Part shown: in pieces, positions 8,901 to 17,442 of the stretch | Layout: every line of letters starts with the position of its first letter | Position numbering within the stretch: the stretch's first letter is position 1 | Source: UBA4874 sp002399435 | Lineage (GTDB): Bacteria; Bacillota; Clostridia; Caldicoprobacterales; DTU083 | Direction: 5' to 3' | DNA: 64,000 nucleotides | Assembly: GCA_036823195.1 (NCBI GenBank) | Contig: DAISGI010000010.1 | Span: 6,727-70,726 of the forward strand | The notes under the pieces: generated by a model | What the model was told of the DNA's origin: nothing | Databases searched by the model: none | Seen by the model: the letters and a program-made list of their open reading frames with translations, nothing else | Translations under genes and position numbers: made by a program

Positions 8901-9874
8901 GCATCACTCTCGGCACACCAATGGGTTTCTACCTGGACCGGAACAAAAGGGAGACGTCCTTTGATCTGCTCATCATTGACGAAGCTTCCCAGATGGACAT
9001 TCCGGAGACTCTGTTCAGCCTTGGAATGGCAAAAAAATGCATTCTCATCGGCGACCATCTGCAGATCCCCCCCTTCCCCATTCAAAACGAGGTTCTGCTG
9101 GAGTATGATCCCGACATCAATCTGGAAAAGCGGGAGAAACTGCAGCGAAGCCTGTTTGAAAAGCTGATTACGGAAAGAGGACGGTACCATACTCTGTTTC
9201 TGGATGCCAGCTACCGGACGGAAAATCCCCATATGATTTCCTTTATTTCAGATCTGATCTATGACGGAAGGCTGTGTCCCAACCACAATTCCGTTTATTA
9301 TTCGGTTCCGAAGCAGAAGCGGAATGGCCTGTTCCCCGGGCAGACCATCGAAGTCGTCGATACTTCCGCGATTGCCGATATCCGGGACCGGCAGGAAACA
9401 GAGCAGGACTCCACCTATTACAACCTTTGCGAAGCAATGCTTTCCGTCAAAAAAGTAATCGATCTGTTGAAGGAAGGCGAGAAACTGTCCGATATCTGTA
9501 TCATTACGCCATACAAGGCTCATGCAGAAAAGCTGAAAGAGATCTTTTTGCAGCATGAAAAGCCCTTTCCAAATCCGGAAGGCCTGTATCGCTTTATCGA
9601 AAAAAATATCTATACCATAGACTCTTTCCAGGGCCGTGAACAGCGCAATATTATCATCAATTGGGTCCGCAGCAACTATGGAATGCCCGGCATACCGACA
9701 CGAACCGGCTTCCTGAAAGATTACCGAAGGGTGAACGTAGCCCTCTCCCGGGCAAAAAGGAAACTCATTCTCATCGGCGATTATGAAACCCTGACCCAAT
9801 CGGAGAATCCAAGAGTCCGGCATATTTTCACCCAGATCCGGCAAATAAGGACCAAACAGAAGATCGTACTGTAG
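5972..9874 (+). CDS. Large SF1 (UPF1/DNA2-like) helicase with six N-terminal ~92-residue repeats
   Basis: A 1300-residue protein. Residues about 870-1300 are a superfamily 1B-type helicase core: Walker A GPPGTGKT (894-901), Walker B LLIIDEASQMD (Asp1003, Glu1004), GDHLQIPPF, the ASYRTENPHMISFIS region, TIDSFQGREQRNIIINWVR and VALSRAKRKLILIGD near the end. Residues about 720-860 look like the accessory beta-rich domain before the core in UPF1/IGHMBP2-like proteins. Residues 38-578 are six tandem divergent repeats I cannot assign to a family (see repeat entry). No nuclease motif or membrane segment is evident. The start is TTG at 5972 behind GGAGAGGAG; TTG at 5981 is an alternative. It could act on RNA or DNA; repair, anti-phage and RNA-processing roles are all open. 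Confidence 0.85.
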   Translation: MTGLKLLCEKDELYEDLDGVLDILTRRDRSSRPPAFLWSRVSDVVHRKLLYRIASELNLPNPRLIPSKALETHSFSFLNGASLNGLYSYYKTGVPRKPGVHIIAGICNKLDVPQVSQEDWLNFIRNNNLFSWGNVPSPIQRQILCRAASDLGYPHPIFLNNDDFSRRFHFLGGKSLTGLYTYYRNRYGGARGIIIRKMCEALDLTPSKEVWIAYITSPDTHIFWNIIPEKIIREILYDAAKQLGYANPRMFSIEDLKVGLTELNGMSLYSFASRYFAKDKHGARNIDFICDQFRIPHLTLKDWFSMISHQRNFRWNLIPDPYLKCILWRKAGEAGIEHPRMLKYEDLAEPCRFLNNKTLISLYNHHRPGAKKANRDTIQYLCSLAGIPAMNTAQWVRVLSQPDSRTLWDRIPADVTKYILYRAAKECHLQSPRLLDYRDLCTVRLDFLGGKTLSGLYTHYHEKQGKNGGALVRNLCDDLGIPALSNAEWIRMIANSSICHWENIPIKVQREILYRAASEMGLRHPRLMGTREFDSVPLSFLNGKTLSGLYYHYAAGIKGKDSRINEFVFDQLSIPKMEIHPKTGRLNTLDNSAQTRYFDSLANRKDFVNEYLKRFPFTDLLKKYTTIRNARETGIYRKGLITVLAPMTPREYMDFLYEILKNVPRDELGLRKRKNGNYSLQKSELYQLAGIKENPEIPNRIHFADPSRISLPDRECILRDLSVYREILNIKIKMFHLVPCRFLVLYEGSCICQVKVPLNPGDVITDNLDHEFEVSECREKKTEDGYILDLKPFLEQKESAYAGMHSLSWDSNDGILYDYLSELQDEVRNNTLNPLLSVALGLKKEGHLTADSLVQLPDDAFYNRTLPENETQRQAVQLSLSLDQEINPLAIIHGPPGTGKTTLIEEIALQSYERGENILILARTNVAVDNILEKLYKDRVPIMRTGNHIEKKSTLPYAPIFSTSNAQYRNAIGDANCITLGTPMGFYLDRNKRETSFDLLIIDEASQMDIPETLFSLGMAKKCILIGDHLQIPPFPIQNEVLLEYDPDINLEKREKLQRSLFEKLITERGRYHTLFLDASYRTENPHMISFISDLIYDGRLCPNHNSVYYSVPKQKRNGLFPGQTIEVVDTSAIADIRDRQETEQDSTYYNLCEAMLSVKKVIDLLKEGEKLSDICIITPYKAHAEKLKEIFLQHEKPFPNPEGLYRFIEKNIYTIDSFQGREQRNIIINWVRSNYGMPGIPTRTGFLKDYRRVNVALSRAKRKLILIGDYETLTQSENPRVRHIFTQIRQIRTKQKIVL
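6083..7705 (+). repeat. Six tandem protein repeats (~91-94 codons each) in the helicase N-terminus
   Basis: Repeats begin at Trp38, Trp132, Trp224, Trp315, Trp408 and Trp501 of the helicase. Each follows W-x2-[IV]-P..., then ILYRAA-[SK]-E-[ML]-G, then HPRLL, then FL-[NG]-GK-[TS]-L-[ST]-GLY-x-[YH]-Y, and ends in a short helix before the next Trp. They are clearly related in protein but strongly diverged in DNA, so the array is old and not a recent expansion. The regular period suggests a solenoid or a row of binding modules. Confidence 0.9.
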
Positions 9875-9908
9875 CAGGTACGGCCTTTTTGGCGACCTGA
9901 TTTCACGG

Positions 9909-9937
9909 TTGCCCCTGTCCGATGAATGGTATATAAT
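9909..9937 (+). promoter_or_regulatory. Promoter for ychF
   Basis: TTGCCC (9909-9914), 17 bases, TATAAT (9932-9937); the gene starts at 9974. A strong promoter here implies ychF is not simply read through from the helicase. Confidence 0.7.
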
Positions 9938-9973
9938 TGAATTCAGTGCAAGGAAACTGGAGGAAACAATGTA

Positions 9974-11068
9974 ATGAAGCTTGGAATCATAGGATTGCCA
10001 AATGTAGGAAAAAGTACTTTGTTCAACGCAATCACAAAAGCCGGAGCAGAAGCAGCCAATTACCCGTTCTGTACCATAGAGCCCAATGTCGGGATGGTGT
10101 CTGTTCCGGACGAGCGTCTTGACAAGTTGACAGAAATGTACCATCCGGAGAAAACCACGCCAACCGTGATCGAATTCGTTGATATTGCCGGTCTGGTTCA
10201 CGGTGCCAGCCGCGGAGAAGGATTGGGAAACAAGTTTTTGTCCCAGATCCGGGAAGTGGACGCCATCGTTCACGTCGTCCGCTGCTTTGAGGATGAAAAT
10301 ATTGTACATGTAGAGGACAGTATTGACCCGGTCCGGGATATGGAAACCATCAATCTGGAGCTTATTTTCTCCGATCTGGAAAGCCTGGAGAAGCGGATGG
10401 ACAGAGCCCGTAAACTGCAGAAGGCAGACAAAAAATATCAGGTTGAGCTGGATTTGATGGAGAGAATAAAGGAAAGTCTGGAGAAAGGGATCCCATCCCG
10501 CAATCTCTCCTTTACCGAAGAAGAATCCCATCTGGTGGATCAGATGTTTCTGCTGACCTCCAGGCCGGTGATCTATGCCGCCAATATCGCCGAAGAGGAT
10601 ATCGGGAAACGTCCGGAGGATTTGCCCATGGTAAAGGCGGTAATGGACCAGGCAGAGAAGGAAAATGCGGAAGTACTGATTATCTGCGCCAAAATAGAAG
10701 AGGAAATTGCACAACTGGAACCGGATGAGAAAAATGCCTTTCTGCAGGAGCTTGGGATCCCGGAATCCGGTCTGGACCGGCTGGTAAAGCATTGCTATCA
10801 TCTTCTCGGCCTGATTAGTTTCTTAACGGCCGGGCCAAAGGAAGTCCGTGCCTGGACCATACAAAACGGAACCAAAGCGCCGCAGGCGGCGGGCAAGATC
10901 CATTCCGATTTTGAAAAGGGGTTTATCCGGGCAGAAATCGTGCCGTACGATACCCTAATCCATCTTGGTTCCTACCAGGCGGCCAGGGAAAACGGACTGG
11001 TGCGCTCGGAAGGAAAGGACTATATCATGAAAGACGGAGATGTCGTCCTGTTCCGATTTAATGTATGA
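9974..11068 (+). CDS. ychF: YchF/OLA1-family P-loop ATPase
   Basis: An Obg-superfamily nucleotidase with ATP preference that associates with ribosomes and stress responses. 364 residues, as usual. G1 GLPNVGKST is at residues 7-15, G3 DIAGLVHGASRGEGLGNKFL near 67-86. The NKxD motif is replaced by NIAEE as in the family, which explains the ATP preference. The C-terminal TGS domain is intact (SFLTAGPKEVRAWTI to the final GDVVLFRFNV). The start lies ten bases after GGAGG; an ATG-TAA pair just upstream is not used. Confidence 0.97.
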   Translation: MKLGIIGLPNVGKSTLFNAITKAGAEAANYPFCTIEPNVGMVSVPDERLDKLTEMYHPEKTTPTVIEFVDIAGLVHGASRGEGLGNKFLSQIREVDAIVHVVRCFEDENIVHVEDSIDPVRDMETINLELIFSDLESLEKRMDRARKLQKADKKYQVELDLMERIKESLEKGIPSRNLSFTEEESHLVDQMFLLTSRPVIYAANIAEEDIGKRPEDLPMVKAVMDQAEKENAEVLIICAKIEEEIAQLEPDEKNAFLQELGIPESGLDRLVKHCYHLLGLISFLTAGPKEVRAWTIQNGTKAPQAAGKIHSDFEKGFIRAEIVPYDTLIHLGSYQAARENGLVRSEGKDYIMKDGDVVLFRFNV

Positions 11069-11070
11069 TA

Positions 11071-11099
11071 TTGACTGGCTCACATTCATATTCTATAAT
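11071..11099 (+). promoter_or_regulatory. Consensus promoter for the LTA-synthase-like gene
   Basis: TTGACT (11071-11076), a 17-base spacer, TATAAT (11094-11099), three bases after the ychF stop. The downstream gene starts at 11138. Confidence 0.8.
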
Positions 11100-11137
11100 A
11101 CTCTATGTCAATGTATGAGTAGGAGCATGGATCAATA

Positions 11138-13360
11138 ATGTTTGTTGGGAGTGAACAGAAGACTATGAGACAGGAAACTTTAAAACAAAAGACTGTCCGG
11201 ATTTATCATAAATATTTTGGATTCTATATGCTGGCAATTCTTCTGACCTGGGTCAAGACCTACATGAGCTATCATCTGGAGTTTTCCCTGGGTGTAAAAG
11301 GTTGGCTGCAGCATCTTATCCTGCTGATCAACCCGATTGCCTTCACTATTCTACTTTTTTCGCTTAGTCTGTTTACCGGCAATCCGAAACGGGGTCACAC
11401 AGTACTTATCCTTCTTTATTCTTTAAATACCCTGCTTCTGTATGCCAATATCCTCTATTATCGGGAATTTTCGGATTTTTTAACCTTAAGTACGATTATT
11501 ACCTCCAGGAGTATTTCCGGCAAGCGGTCCATCGGATCCTTCAAGTCCGCCCTTCCACCGCTTATGAAATGGCATGATATTCTATATTGGATCGATATTG
11601 CGTTCCTGATTGTCCTGCTGAAGAAGAAATCGCCTCTTCTTTCTGTGGATCAGAGGGTTTTCTGCAGCAAGCGGAATGGATGGAAGGCTTTGGCACTTTC
11701 CCTGGTTATCCTCATGCTTAATCTGTGCCTTGCTGAAATCAGCCGTCCGGAGTTACTGACCAGGACTTTCGATCGGAACTATATTGTAAAATATCTTGGC
11801 ATAAATGGTTTTGCCGCCTATGACAGCATTCAGACGGTAAAAACGGAACGAAACACGGAGACTCCTGACAACCAGGACGTTATGAAAACGGTCAATTATA
11901 CCGCCAACCGTTATGTTAAGCCCAATCCGGAGACCTTTGGAATCGCAAAGGGACGTAATGTATTCGTCATCCATATGGAAAGCATGCAGCAGTTTTTAAT
12001 CGACTATAAGCTCTCCGATAAAGACGGAAAGGAATATGAGGTTCTTCCCTTCCTGAATGAATTGTATCACAGCAAGGATACCTATGCTTTCCCCAATCTT
12101 TTTACCCAGATTGGTCAGGGCAAAAGCAGCGACGCGGAGCTGATGGCAGAAACGTCCCTGTTTGGCGTATCCGAAGGATCTGCATTCATACAAAATGCCA
12201 AAAATACGTACTATGCCCTGCCAAAGATCCTGAAGGACAAGGCCGGTTATACCAGCGCCGTTTTTCATGGCAATAACGGTTCTTTCTGGAACCGTAACGA
12301 TATGTACCGAAGTTTTGGCTATGACTATTTCTTTGATGCCACTGATTTTACCCTGACGAAGGAGAATTCTGCAGAATACGGTCTGAAGGATAAACTGTTC
12401 TTTCAGCAGTCCGCAAAGTATCTGGAGCAGCTGCAGCAGCCATTTTACAGTAAATTTATTACCCTTTCCAATCATTTTCCGTTTCCATATGACGAGAGGA
12501 ACAGCAGCATTCCAAAGGGCAATACAAAGGATGAGGCAGTCAATGGCTATTTCGCCACAGCAAACTATGCAGACCAGGCGCTGGAGGAGTTATTCAACTA
12601 TCTGAAAGAAAGCCATATCTATGAAAACTCCATATTTATACTGTATGGCGATCATTATGGCATTTCCGGCACCAGGAACAAGGCCCTGGCGCCTTTGTTG
12701 GGGCGGGATCCCGAGACGTGGGGAGCGTTTGACAATATGCAGATGAAGCGGGTGCCTCTGATTATTCATATCCCCGGATATGGAAAAGGAGCAGAAGTGA
12801 ATACCTATGGGGGCCAGATCGATATTCTGCCGACGTTGCTTCATCTTCTTGGCGTGGATACCAAATCCTTTGTGATGATGGGACAGGATTTGCTTTCTCC
12901 GGAAAGAAAGCAGATTGTCCCCTTCCGGAACGGGGATCTGATCACGCCGGACTATTCCATGATCGGGGAAAATCTCTATTATAACGAGACCGGAGAACCG
13001 GTGCCGGAGACCAATACCTATACGTATGATAAAGCGGCCATGATAAAAAATGAGATGGCAAAGCTGCTCAAAGCTTCCGATCATGTGATGGAAACCAATC
13101 TTATGGACTATTACCGGCCACAGGGGATGACACCTGTCAATCCGGCCGCCTATGATTATTCCACGGATGTGGATCAATTAGCTGAGCAGGCGGAGAAAGC
13201 GGGAGATCAGAGTACCTCATACTTCCATAAAAACGGTAATGTGTCCACCGCTCCCCTGTATCGGACAGACGCTCCACAATCCGAAGAGCAGTCCACGGAG
13301 AAAGCCAGGGAAGAATCGGAGACCGCCCCGCCTGAAAAGGCCGAAACAAGTTTACCGTAA
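11138..13360 (+). CDS. LTA-synthase/phosphoglycerol-transferase-family sulfatase-fold enzyme
   Basis: A polytopic membrane enzyme of 740 residues that would transfer glycerol-phosphate from phosphatidylglycerol to a glycolipid or polysaccharide outside the cell. About five N-terminal membrane helices (residues about 25-190) precede an extracellular sulfatase-fold domain. Recognised motifs are IHMESMQQF (metal Glu), FHGNNGSFWNRNDMY and YGDHYGIS (metal Asp/His). The nucleophile motif, GQGKTSD in S. aureus LtaS, reads GQGKSSD, placing Ser330 where the catalytic Thr is. An acidic, Glu/Ser/Pro-rich tail of about 60 residues follows the enzyme domain. The start at 11138 or Met10 is uncertain; the SD GTAGGAG is somewhat distant. 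Monocistronic: own promoter and downstream hairpin. Confidence 0.88.
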   Translation: MFVGSEQKTMRQETLKQKTVRIYHKYFGFYMLAILLTWVKTYMSYHLEFSLGVKGWLQHLILLINPIAFTILLFSLSLFTGNPKRGHTVLILLYSLNTLLLYANILYYREFSDFLTLSTIITSRSISGKRSIGSFKSALPPLMKWHDILYWIDIAFLIVLLKKKSPLLSVDQRVFCSKRNGWKALALSLVILMLNLCLAEISRPELLTRTFDRNYIVKYLGINGFAAYDSIQTVKTERNTETPDNQDVMKTVNYTANRYVKPNPETFGIAKGRNVFVIHMESMQQFLIDYKLSDKDGKEYEVLPFLNELYHSKDTYAFPNLFTQIGQGKSSDAELMAETSLFGVSEGSAFIQNAKNTYYALPKILKDKAGYTSAVFHGNNGSFWNRNDMYRSFGYDYFFDATDFTLTKENSAEYGLKDKLFFQQSAKYLEQLQQPFYSKFITLSNHFPFPYDERNSSIPKGNTKDEAVNGYFATANYADQALEELFNYLKESHIYENSIFILYGDHYGISGTRNKALAPLLGRDPETWGAFDNMQMKRVPLIIHIPGYGKGAEVNTYGGQIDILPTLLHLLGVDTKSFVMMGQDLLSPERKQIVPFRNGDLITPDYSMIGENLYYNETGEPVPETNTYTYDKAAMIKNEMAKLLKASDHVMETNLMDYYRPQGMTPVNPAAYDYSTDVDQLAEQAEKAGDQSTSYFHKNGNVSTAPLYRTDAPQSEEQSTEKAREESETAPPEKAETSLP

Positions 13361-13410
13361 AAGGGGATTACAGATAACCTGAGTGGCAGAACAAAATAAA
13401 AAGTATTGAA

Positions 13411-13460
13411 AAAAGGAGACAGTATGGAGTCGTTTCGTAATTCCATATTGGTCTCCTTTT
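13411..13460. terminator. Bidirectional rho-independent terminator
   Basis: AAAAGGAGAC plus a second block (13411-13428) pairs with 13442-13460 around a short loop, with T-run on the plus side and A-run on the other. It lies between convergent genes (LTA-synthase-like and pepF) and can end both. Confidence 0.88.
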
Positions 13461-13506
13461 TATTGGCATATCACCCACTCCCTTTTCACAGGAAGGAACT
13501 GGTATG

Positions 13507-15309
13507 TCAGAGGAGTTCATCCAACTGTCCGATCATTCCGTCGAAACTCTTTAGAGCCGTATTTACCGGATCCGTGGATGTCATATCCACGCCTGCCTTT
13601 TTCAACAGATTGATGGGATAATCAGAACCGCCGGAGGACAGGAAGCGAAGATACCGCTCCACCGCCGGCTTCCCTTCCTTGCGAATCTGGTTCGCAAGGG
13701 CTGCTGCGGCACAGAAACCGGTGGAATACTTATAAACGTAGAAGGACCGGTAGAAATGGGGAATCCGCATCCATTCCATGCTGATTTCCTCGTCCACATG
13801 CATCCCCCTGCCATAGTATCGGATATTGAGGTCCCGATAGACGGAGGACATACTTTCACATGTAAGAGGCTGACCGCTTTCTGCCATATTGTGAATGATT
13901 TTCTCAAACTCTGCAAACATGGTCTGTCGATATACCGTAGTACGGAACTGCTCCAGATAATGATTCAGGATATACGCTTTTTGCTTTGGATCCTTCAACG
14001 TATGCAGAAGATGCTCTGTAAGAAGGATCTCATTGAGAGTGGAGGCCACCTCGGCTACGAATATCCGGTACTCGGCTTTGGCAAAGGGTTGATTTTTACC
14101 GGAAAGATAGCTGTGAATGGAATGTCCCATCTCATGGGCCAGGGTAAACACACTGTCGATATTTCCCTGGTAATTGAGCAGAACGTAAGGATGTACGCCA
14201 TAGACTCCCTGTGAATATCCGCCACTGGTCTTGCCTTCATTCTCCATCACATCAATCCATCCGCCGGCAAAGCCTTTCTGCAGGATGTTCTGGTAATCAG
14301 TGCCCAGGGGCTCCAACCCTTCAGCCACGATTTCCTTCGCGCGGTCATAGGAGAACTTCCAGTCCACACCCTTTACAATGGGGGCATAAACATCATACAT
14401 ATGCAGTTCCTTCACCTGTAAAGCACGCTTTTTCAAATCAACATACCGATACATTGCGTCCAGATTCTGCCCCACCGCTTCAATCAGATGATCGTATACG
14501 GACTTCGGAACATTGTCCTCATCCAGGGAGGCTTCCAGATCCGAAGGATAGTGCCGTACCTGACTGAAAAAAATATCCTTTTTAACGCTGGCATTCAATG
14601 CGGCAGAAATGGCATTTTTCTGTTCCGCATAAGTCGTATAAAAGGCCTGGAAAGCTTCCTTTCGGACTTCCCTGTCCCGGCTTCCCATCATCTGCGTGTA
14701 TCTTCCCTTTGTCAGCTCGACCTTTTCCCCATTTTCATCGTGAACTTCAGGAAAGCGAATATCCGCATTATTGATCATGCTGAATATATTCCTGGGGGCT
14801 GCAGCCATCTCACCGGCCAGGGCTAGGATTTCTTCTTCCCTGTCGGACAGGTAGTGTTCCTTCCGGCGGGTGATTTCGTCCAGATATTGATCATAAACCT
14901 TCAGGCCCTCACAGGATTTCATAAAATCCCTGAGAGTATTCCGGGGAATGGACAATATCTCCGGCACCAGAAAAGATGCAGCACTGTACCCCGCTGTCAG
15001 GACTTCCCGTGCCCGGTCCAGCAATGCCTGGGATTCGGGATTGCCGTTATCTTCATCCCTTTTCATACTGGCATAAACAAACAGTCGTTCCGCCCTCTCC
15101 AACCATTCAAAATAAACATTTAAACCTTTCAGAAGTTGTTCGGCAGACTGGCATAACGACCCCCGGCTTGTTTCGATATCGGGAATTGCCTCCCTGATCC
15201 GCCGATAATCCTGTTCCCATGCCTCCCCTGATGGATAAAGATCCTCCAACTTCCACTTCCATTTCCCGGGTATCTCTGATCTTTTTGGTAACTTTTTTTC
15301 TTTGCTCAT
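13507..15309 (-). CDS. pepF: Oligoendopeptidase F (M3 family metallopeptidase)
   Basis: A cytoplasmic zinc peptidase that degrades peptides of roughly 7-17 residues. 600 residues, as usual for PepF. The catalytic HEMGHSIHS motif is near residue 387, followed by the distal Glu in FVAEVASTLNE. No signal peptide. SD-like sequence just before the ATG is weak; a good AAGGAGG lies 20 bases upstream, too far for standard use, and no in-frame start suits it better. It is divergent from the small lipoprotein at 15507. Confidence 0.95.
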   Translation of the reverse strand: MSKEKKLPKRSEIPGKWKWKLEDLYPSGEAWEQDYRRIREAIPDIETSRGSLCQSAEQLLKGLNVYFEWLERAERLFVYASMKRDEDNGNPESQALLDRAREVLTAGYSAASFLVPEILSIPRNTLRDFMKSCEGLKVYDQYLDEITRRKEHYLSDREEEILALAGEMAAAPRNIFSMINNADIRFPEVHDENGEKVELTKGRYTQMMGSRDREVRKEAFQAFYTTYAEQKNAISAALNASVKKDIFFSQVRHYPSDLEASLDEDNVPKSVYDHLIEAVGQNLDAMYRYVDLKKRALQVKELHMYDVYAPIVKGVDWKFSYDRAKEIVAEGLEPLGTDYQNILQKGFAGGWIDVMENEGKTSGGYSQGVYGVHPYVLLNYQGNIDSVFTLAHEMGHSIHSYLSGKNQPFAKAEYRIFVAEVASTLNEILLTEHLLHTLKDPKQKAYILNHYLEQFRTTVYRQTMFAEFEKIIHNMAESGQPLTCESMSSVYRDLNIRYYGRGMHVDEEISMEWMRIPHFYRSFYVYKYSTGFCAAAALANQIRKEGKPAVERYLRFLSSGGSDYPINLLKKAGVDMTSTDPVNTALKSFDGMIGQLDELL

Positions 15310-15506
15310 CTTCTGTGGGATAAACCCGTCCCTCCTTTGCTTGCTGAAGCGTATCTTCTACAAGATGGACGAGATTTCCTGCCTTGGCCAATGGAAAGCG
15401 ATAATCTCCGCTGGATATGGCATGGCAAAGGCAGGCAGATACATATAATAAAAGGAGAAATCCAAAAAAAGATAAGAAAAGAAAGGAAAGGACTGGAAAA
15501 GCGGCT

Positions 15507-15998
15507 ATGAAAAAAAAGAGCATTGCAGTGCTGAGCCTGATGATCCTGATCGCTTCCATGCTGTTGGCAAGCTCCTGCAATAAAAAAACAGGAAATACAG
15601 ATCACACAAAGGGCGGTCCGGGCTGTGAAGCGAAAGACAGATCTTCGTCTTCGTCTTCGGAATCAGGCCATGCAGCCTATGCGGGAAGTTCATTTCTGAA
15701 GCAGATGGATGATCTGAAAGCGATCAATCTGGCTGCAAACTATCTGAAAGGGCTGGGAGAGACTGTTTCTTTCCAGGAAACCTATATTGAGTTCCACAAA
15801 AAGCAAAAAACGGCCACTCACCTTCCTGTGACCGATGGAAAGCCCATATCCTACCTCGGAGATTATTTGGAAGTCCGGTTATACCGCGGCCGGAATCCGG
15901 AAAATCCCTGTGAGGAATGTACCACTGTTTATATCAGTCAGAACGGAAAAATCCTTGGACAGAACAAATGGTCCGCTAATTCTCCGCAATCTGAGTAA
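15507..15998 (+). CDS. Small predicted lipoprotein, function unknown
   Basis: 163 residues from the preferred ATG at 15507. A lipoprotein signal (MKKKSIAVLSLMILIASMLL) ends in a lipobox ASSC, so the mature protein would be lipid-anchored outside the membrane. A Ser/Glu-rich linker follows, then a folded part of about 110 residues with a CEEC pair near the end (ENPCEECTTVYISQNG). I do not recognise a family. The frame extends 30 codons upstream but that part is Lys/Arg-rich and lacks a ribosome site. Its last 23 bases overlap the tail-to-tail gene at 15976. Confidence 0.7.
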   Translation: MKKKSIAVLSLMILIASMLLASSCNKKTGNTDHTKGGPGCEAKDRSSSSSSESGHAAYAGSSFLKQMDDLKAINLAANYLKGLGETVSFQETYIEFHKKQKTATHLPVTDGKPISYLGDYLEVRLYRGRNPENPCEECTTVYISQNGKILGQNKWSANSPQSE

Positions 15999-16437
15999 TA
16001 AAGTTCTCATGGGTTCGGAAAGAATACTGCTTCCCTGCCTGTACAGGAGGTTTCCCCTTGTTTTCGTCAAATAATAGAATTCTTTCCTTTGTATCCTCAT
16101 CATCCCTGAACCAGATTTGATAATAAAGCAGCCGATTGTCCCTATAAACTGGCTTCTCCTCCACTTTTGTGACAAGGCCCTTTACTTCCCGTGTCCGTCC
16201 TTCGAATATGTCCCTGATAAAATGATAATAACAGTATATGGGAACGCCACAAACACCCCACAGAAAGAGAATCAGGCAGACTCCCACCGTAAGAAATGTG
16301 GCACCGATCCATTGCGGCCGACGCAGCATGAAAGCGACTGCCGGTATCACAAAAACGAGACACAGTACCACGGTTAAAAGTATCATCTTTTTCAGCTGCT
16401 TTCTGACATCCAGAAAATCTGTTTCCGTATACATCAT
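15976..16437 (-). CDS. Small membrane protein, function unknown
   Basis: 153 residues with two membrane helices (about 16-36 and 42-66), then a soluble C-terminal part (REVKGLVTKVEEKPVYRDNRLLYYQIWF...) that looks like a small beta domain facing one side of the membrane. The start is one of two adjacent ATGs at 16437/16434, nine bases behind AAGGTGG. I see no named family. The stop overlaps the convergent lipoprotein gene by 23 bases. Confidence 0.7.
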   Translation of the reverse strand: MMYTETDFLDVRKQLKKMILLTVVLCLVFVIPAVAFMLRRPQWIGATFLTVGVCLILFLWGVCGVPIYCYYHFIRDIFEGRTREVKGLVTKVEEKPVYRDNRLLYYQIWFRDDEDTKERILLFDENKGKPPVQAGKQYSFRTHENFITQIAEN

Positions 16438-16581
16438 ACAGTTTCCCCACCTTATTATGCTTCGTTCCTTACAACCTATTATAGCATAATGAAATAAAAA
16501 TGCATAGAAACAAGTGCAGCTCACGGATGACAATATTATTGTTGGAATCTGCCTGCAGCGGGGAATACGGCATTGACTTCC

Positions 16582-17274
16582 CTACAAAATGACCGGAACC
16601 GGCTGATCCAGCCGCAGACTCTCCGGTTTGGCAATACAATCATATGCCATAATATGGACGCCGGCTTTCCTTGCTGCCCGCAGCGAACTGCCAAACTCAG
16701 CATGCATTCTGTCATTTGGCATCATGCAGCATATACCCTTCATCTGAATTACAAAGAATACATATGTGGTATAACTTTCTTCTGCAGCCCGGATCAATTC
16801 GCGGACATGCTTCACCCCGCGCTCCGTCGGAGCATCCGGAAACATGGCGACACCATCCTGTTCCAGTGTGACACCTTTGGCTTCAATATAAGCCTTATGA
16901 CTGCCGGCTTCCACATAGAAATCAAACCGGGAATTTCCAAATACGGACTCTGGCCGAATGCAGGTAATGGGACGCACCAGTCCCGGCAAATCAATTCCTT
17001 TCTGCAATGCCTCTTTCAACACCTGATTGGGTGCCTGGCTGTCGATATTAATCAACTTGTCACCCTTCTTTACAGAAATCAGGGAGAACCGGGTCTTGCG
17101 CCGGGGATTATCATGATGCTGCAGGTAAATCTCTGCGCCGGGAATCAGCAGCTCCCGGCAGCGCCCCGTATTCTTCACATGCGCTGTTTCCTCCCTGCCG
17201 TTGATTCTTACATGGGCGACAAACCGATTGGGCCGGGACAGGAAAACTCCCGGCAAAATATTTGGATAATTCAA
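16582..17274 (-). CDS. sfsA: Sugar fermentation stimulation protein SfsA
   Basis: A 230-residue DNA-binding protein with an OB-like N-terminal part and a PD-(D/E)XK nuclease-like fold; the biochemical role remains unsettled. Family signatures include FVAHV, HVKNTGRCRELL, RFDFYVE, YIEAKGVTLEQDGVAMFPDAPTERG and the tail HIMAYDC. The start is TTG at 17274 behind AAGGATGAG. No operon partner is evident. Confidence 0.95.
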   Translation of the reverse strand: MNYPNILPGVFLSRPNRFVAHVRINGREETAHVKNTGRCRELLIPGAEIYLQHHDNPRRKTRFSLISVKKGDKLINIDSQAPNQVLKEALQKGIDLPGLVRPITCIRPESVFGNSRFDFYVEAGSHKAYIEAKGVTLEQDGVAMFPDAPTERGVKHVRELIRAAEESYTTYVFFVIQMKGICCMMPNDRMHAEFGSSLRAARKAGVHIMAYDCIAKPESLRLDQPVPVIL

Positions 17275-17442
17275 TACACACTCATCCTTATATACTATTC
17301 ATCCTTATACGCTCATCCATTAAATCAGAAGAAATCCAACAATTGTCATACTTTGCCCAGGCATACTCCAACCTTCCTTCATGGAGTCCGTCATGTTGCA
17401 AGTACCAAAGTTCTGTCAAACAAATAAGCAAAAAAAATAGCG

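Noticed and set aside
7979..9232. Minus-strand open frame of 417 codons opposite the helicase core
   Set aside because: Fully inside a gene with intact helicase motifs; no domain signal of its own.
9248..10801. Long open frame on the minus strand (517 codons) across the helicase end and ychF
   Set aside because: It is antisense to two clear genes, has Cys/Phe/His-rich composition without motifs, and crosses a promoter and the gene boundary.
15107..15580. Minus-strand frame with a hydrophobic helix upstream of pepF
   Set aside because: The helix is the complement of the lipoprotein signal sequence, and the rest overlaps pepF in another frame.
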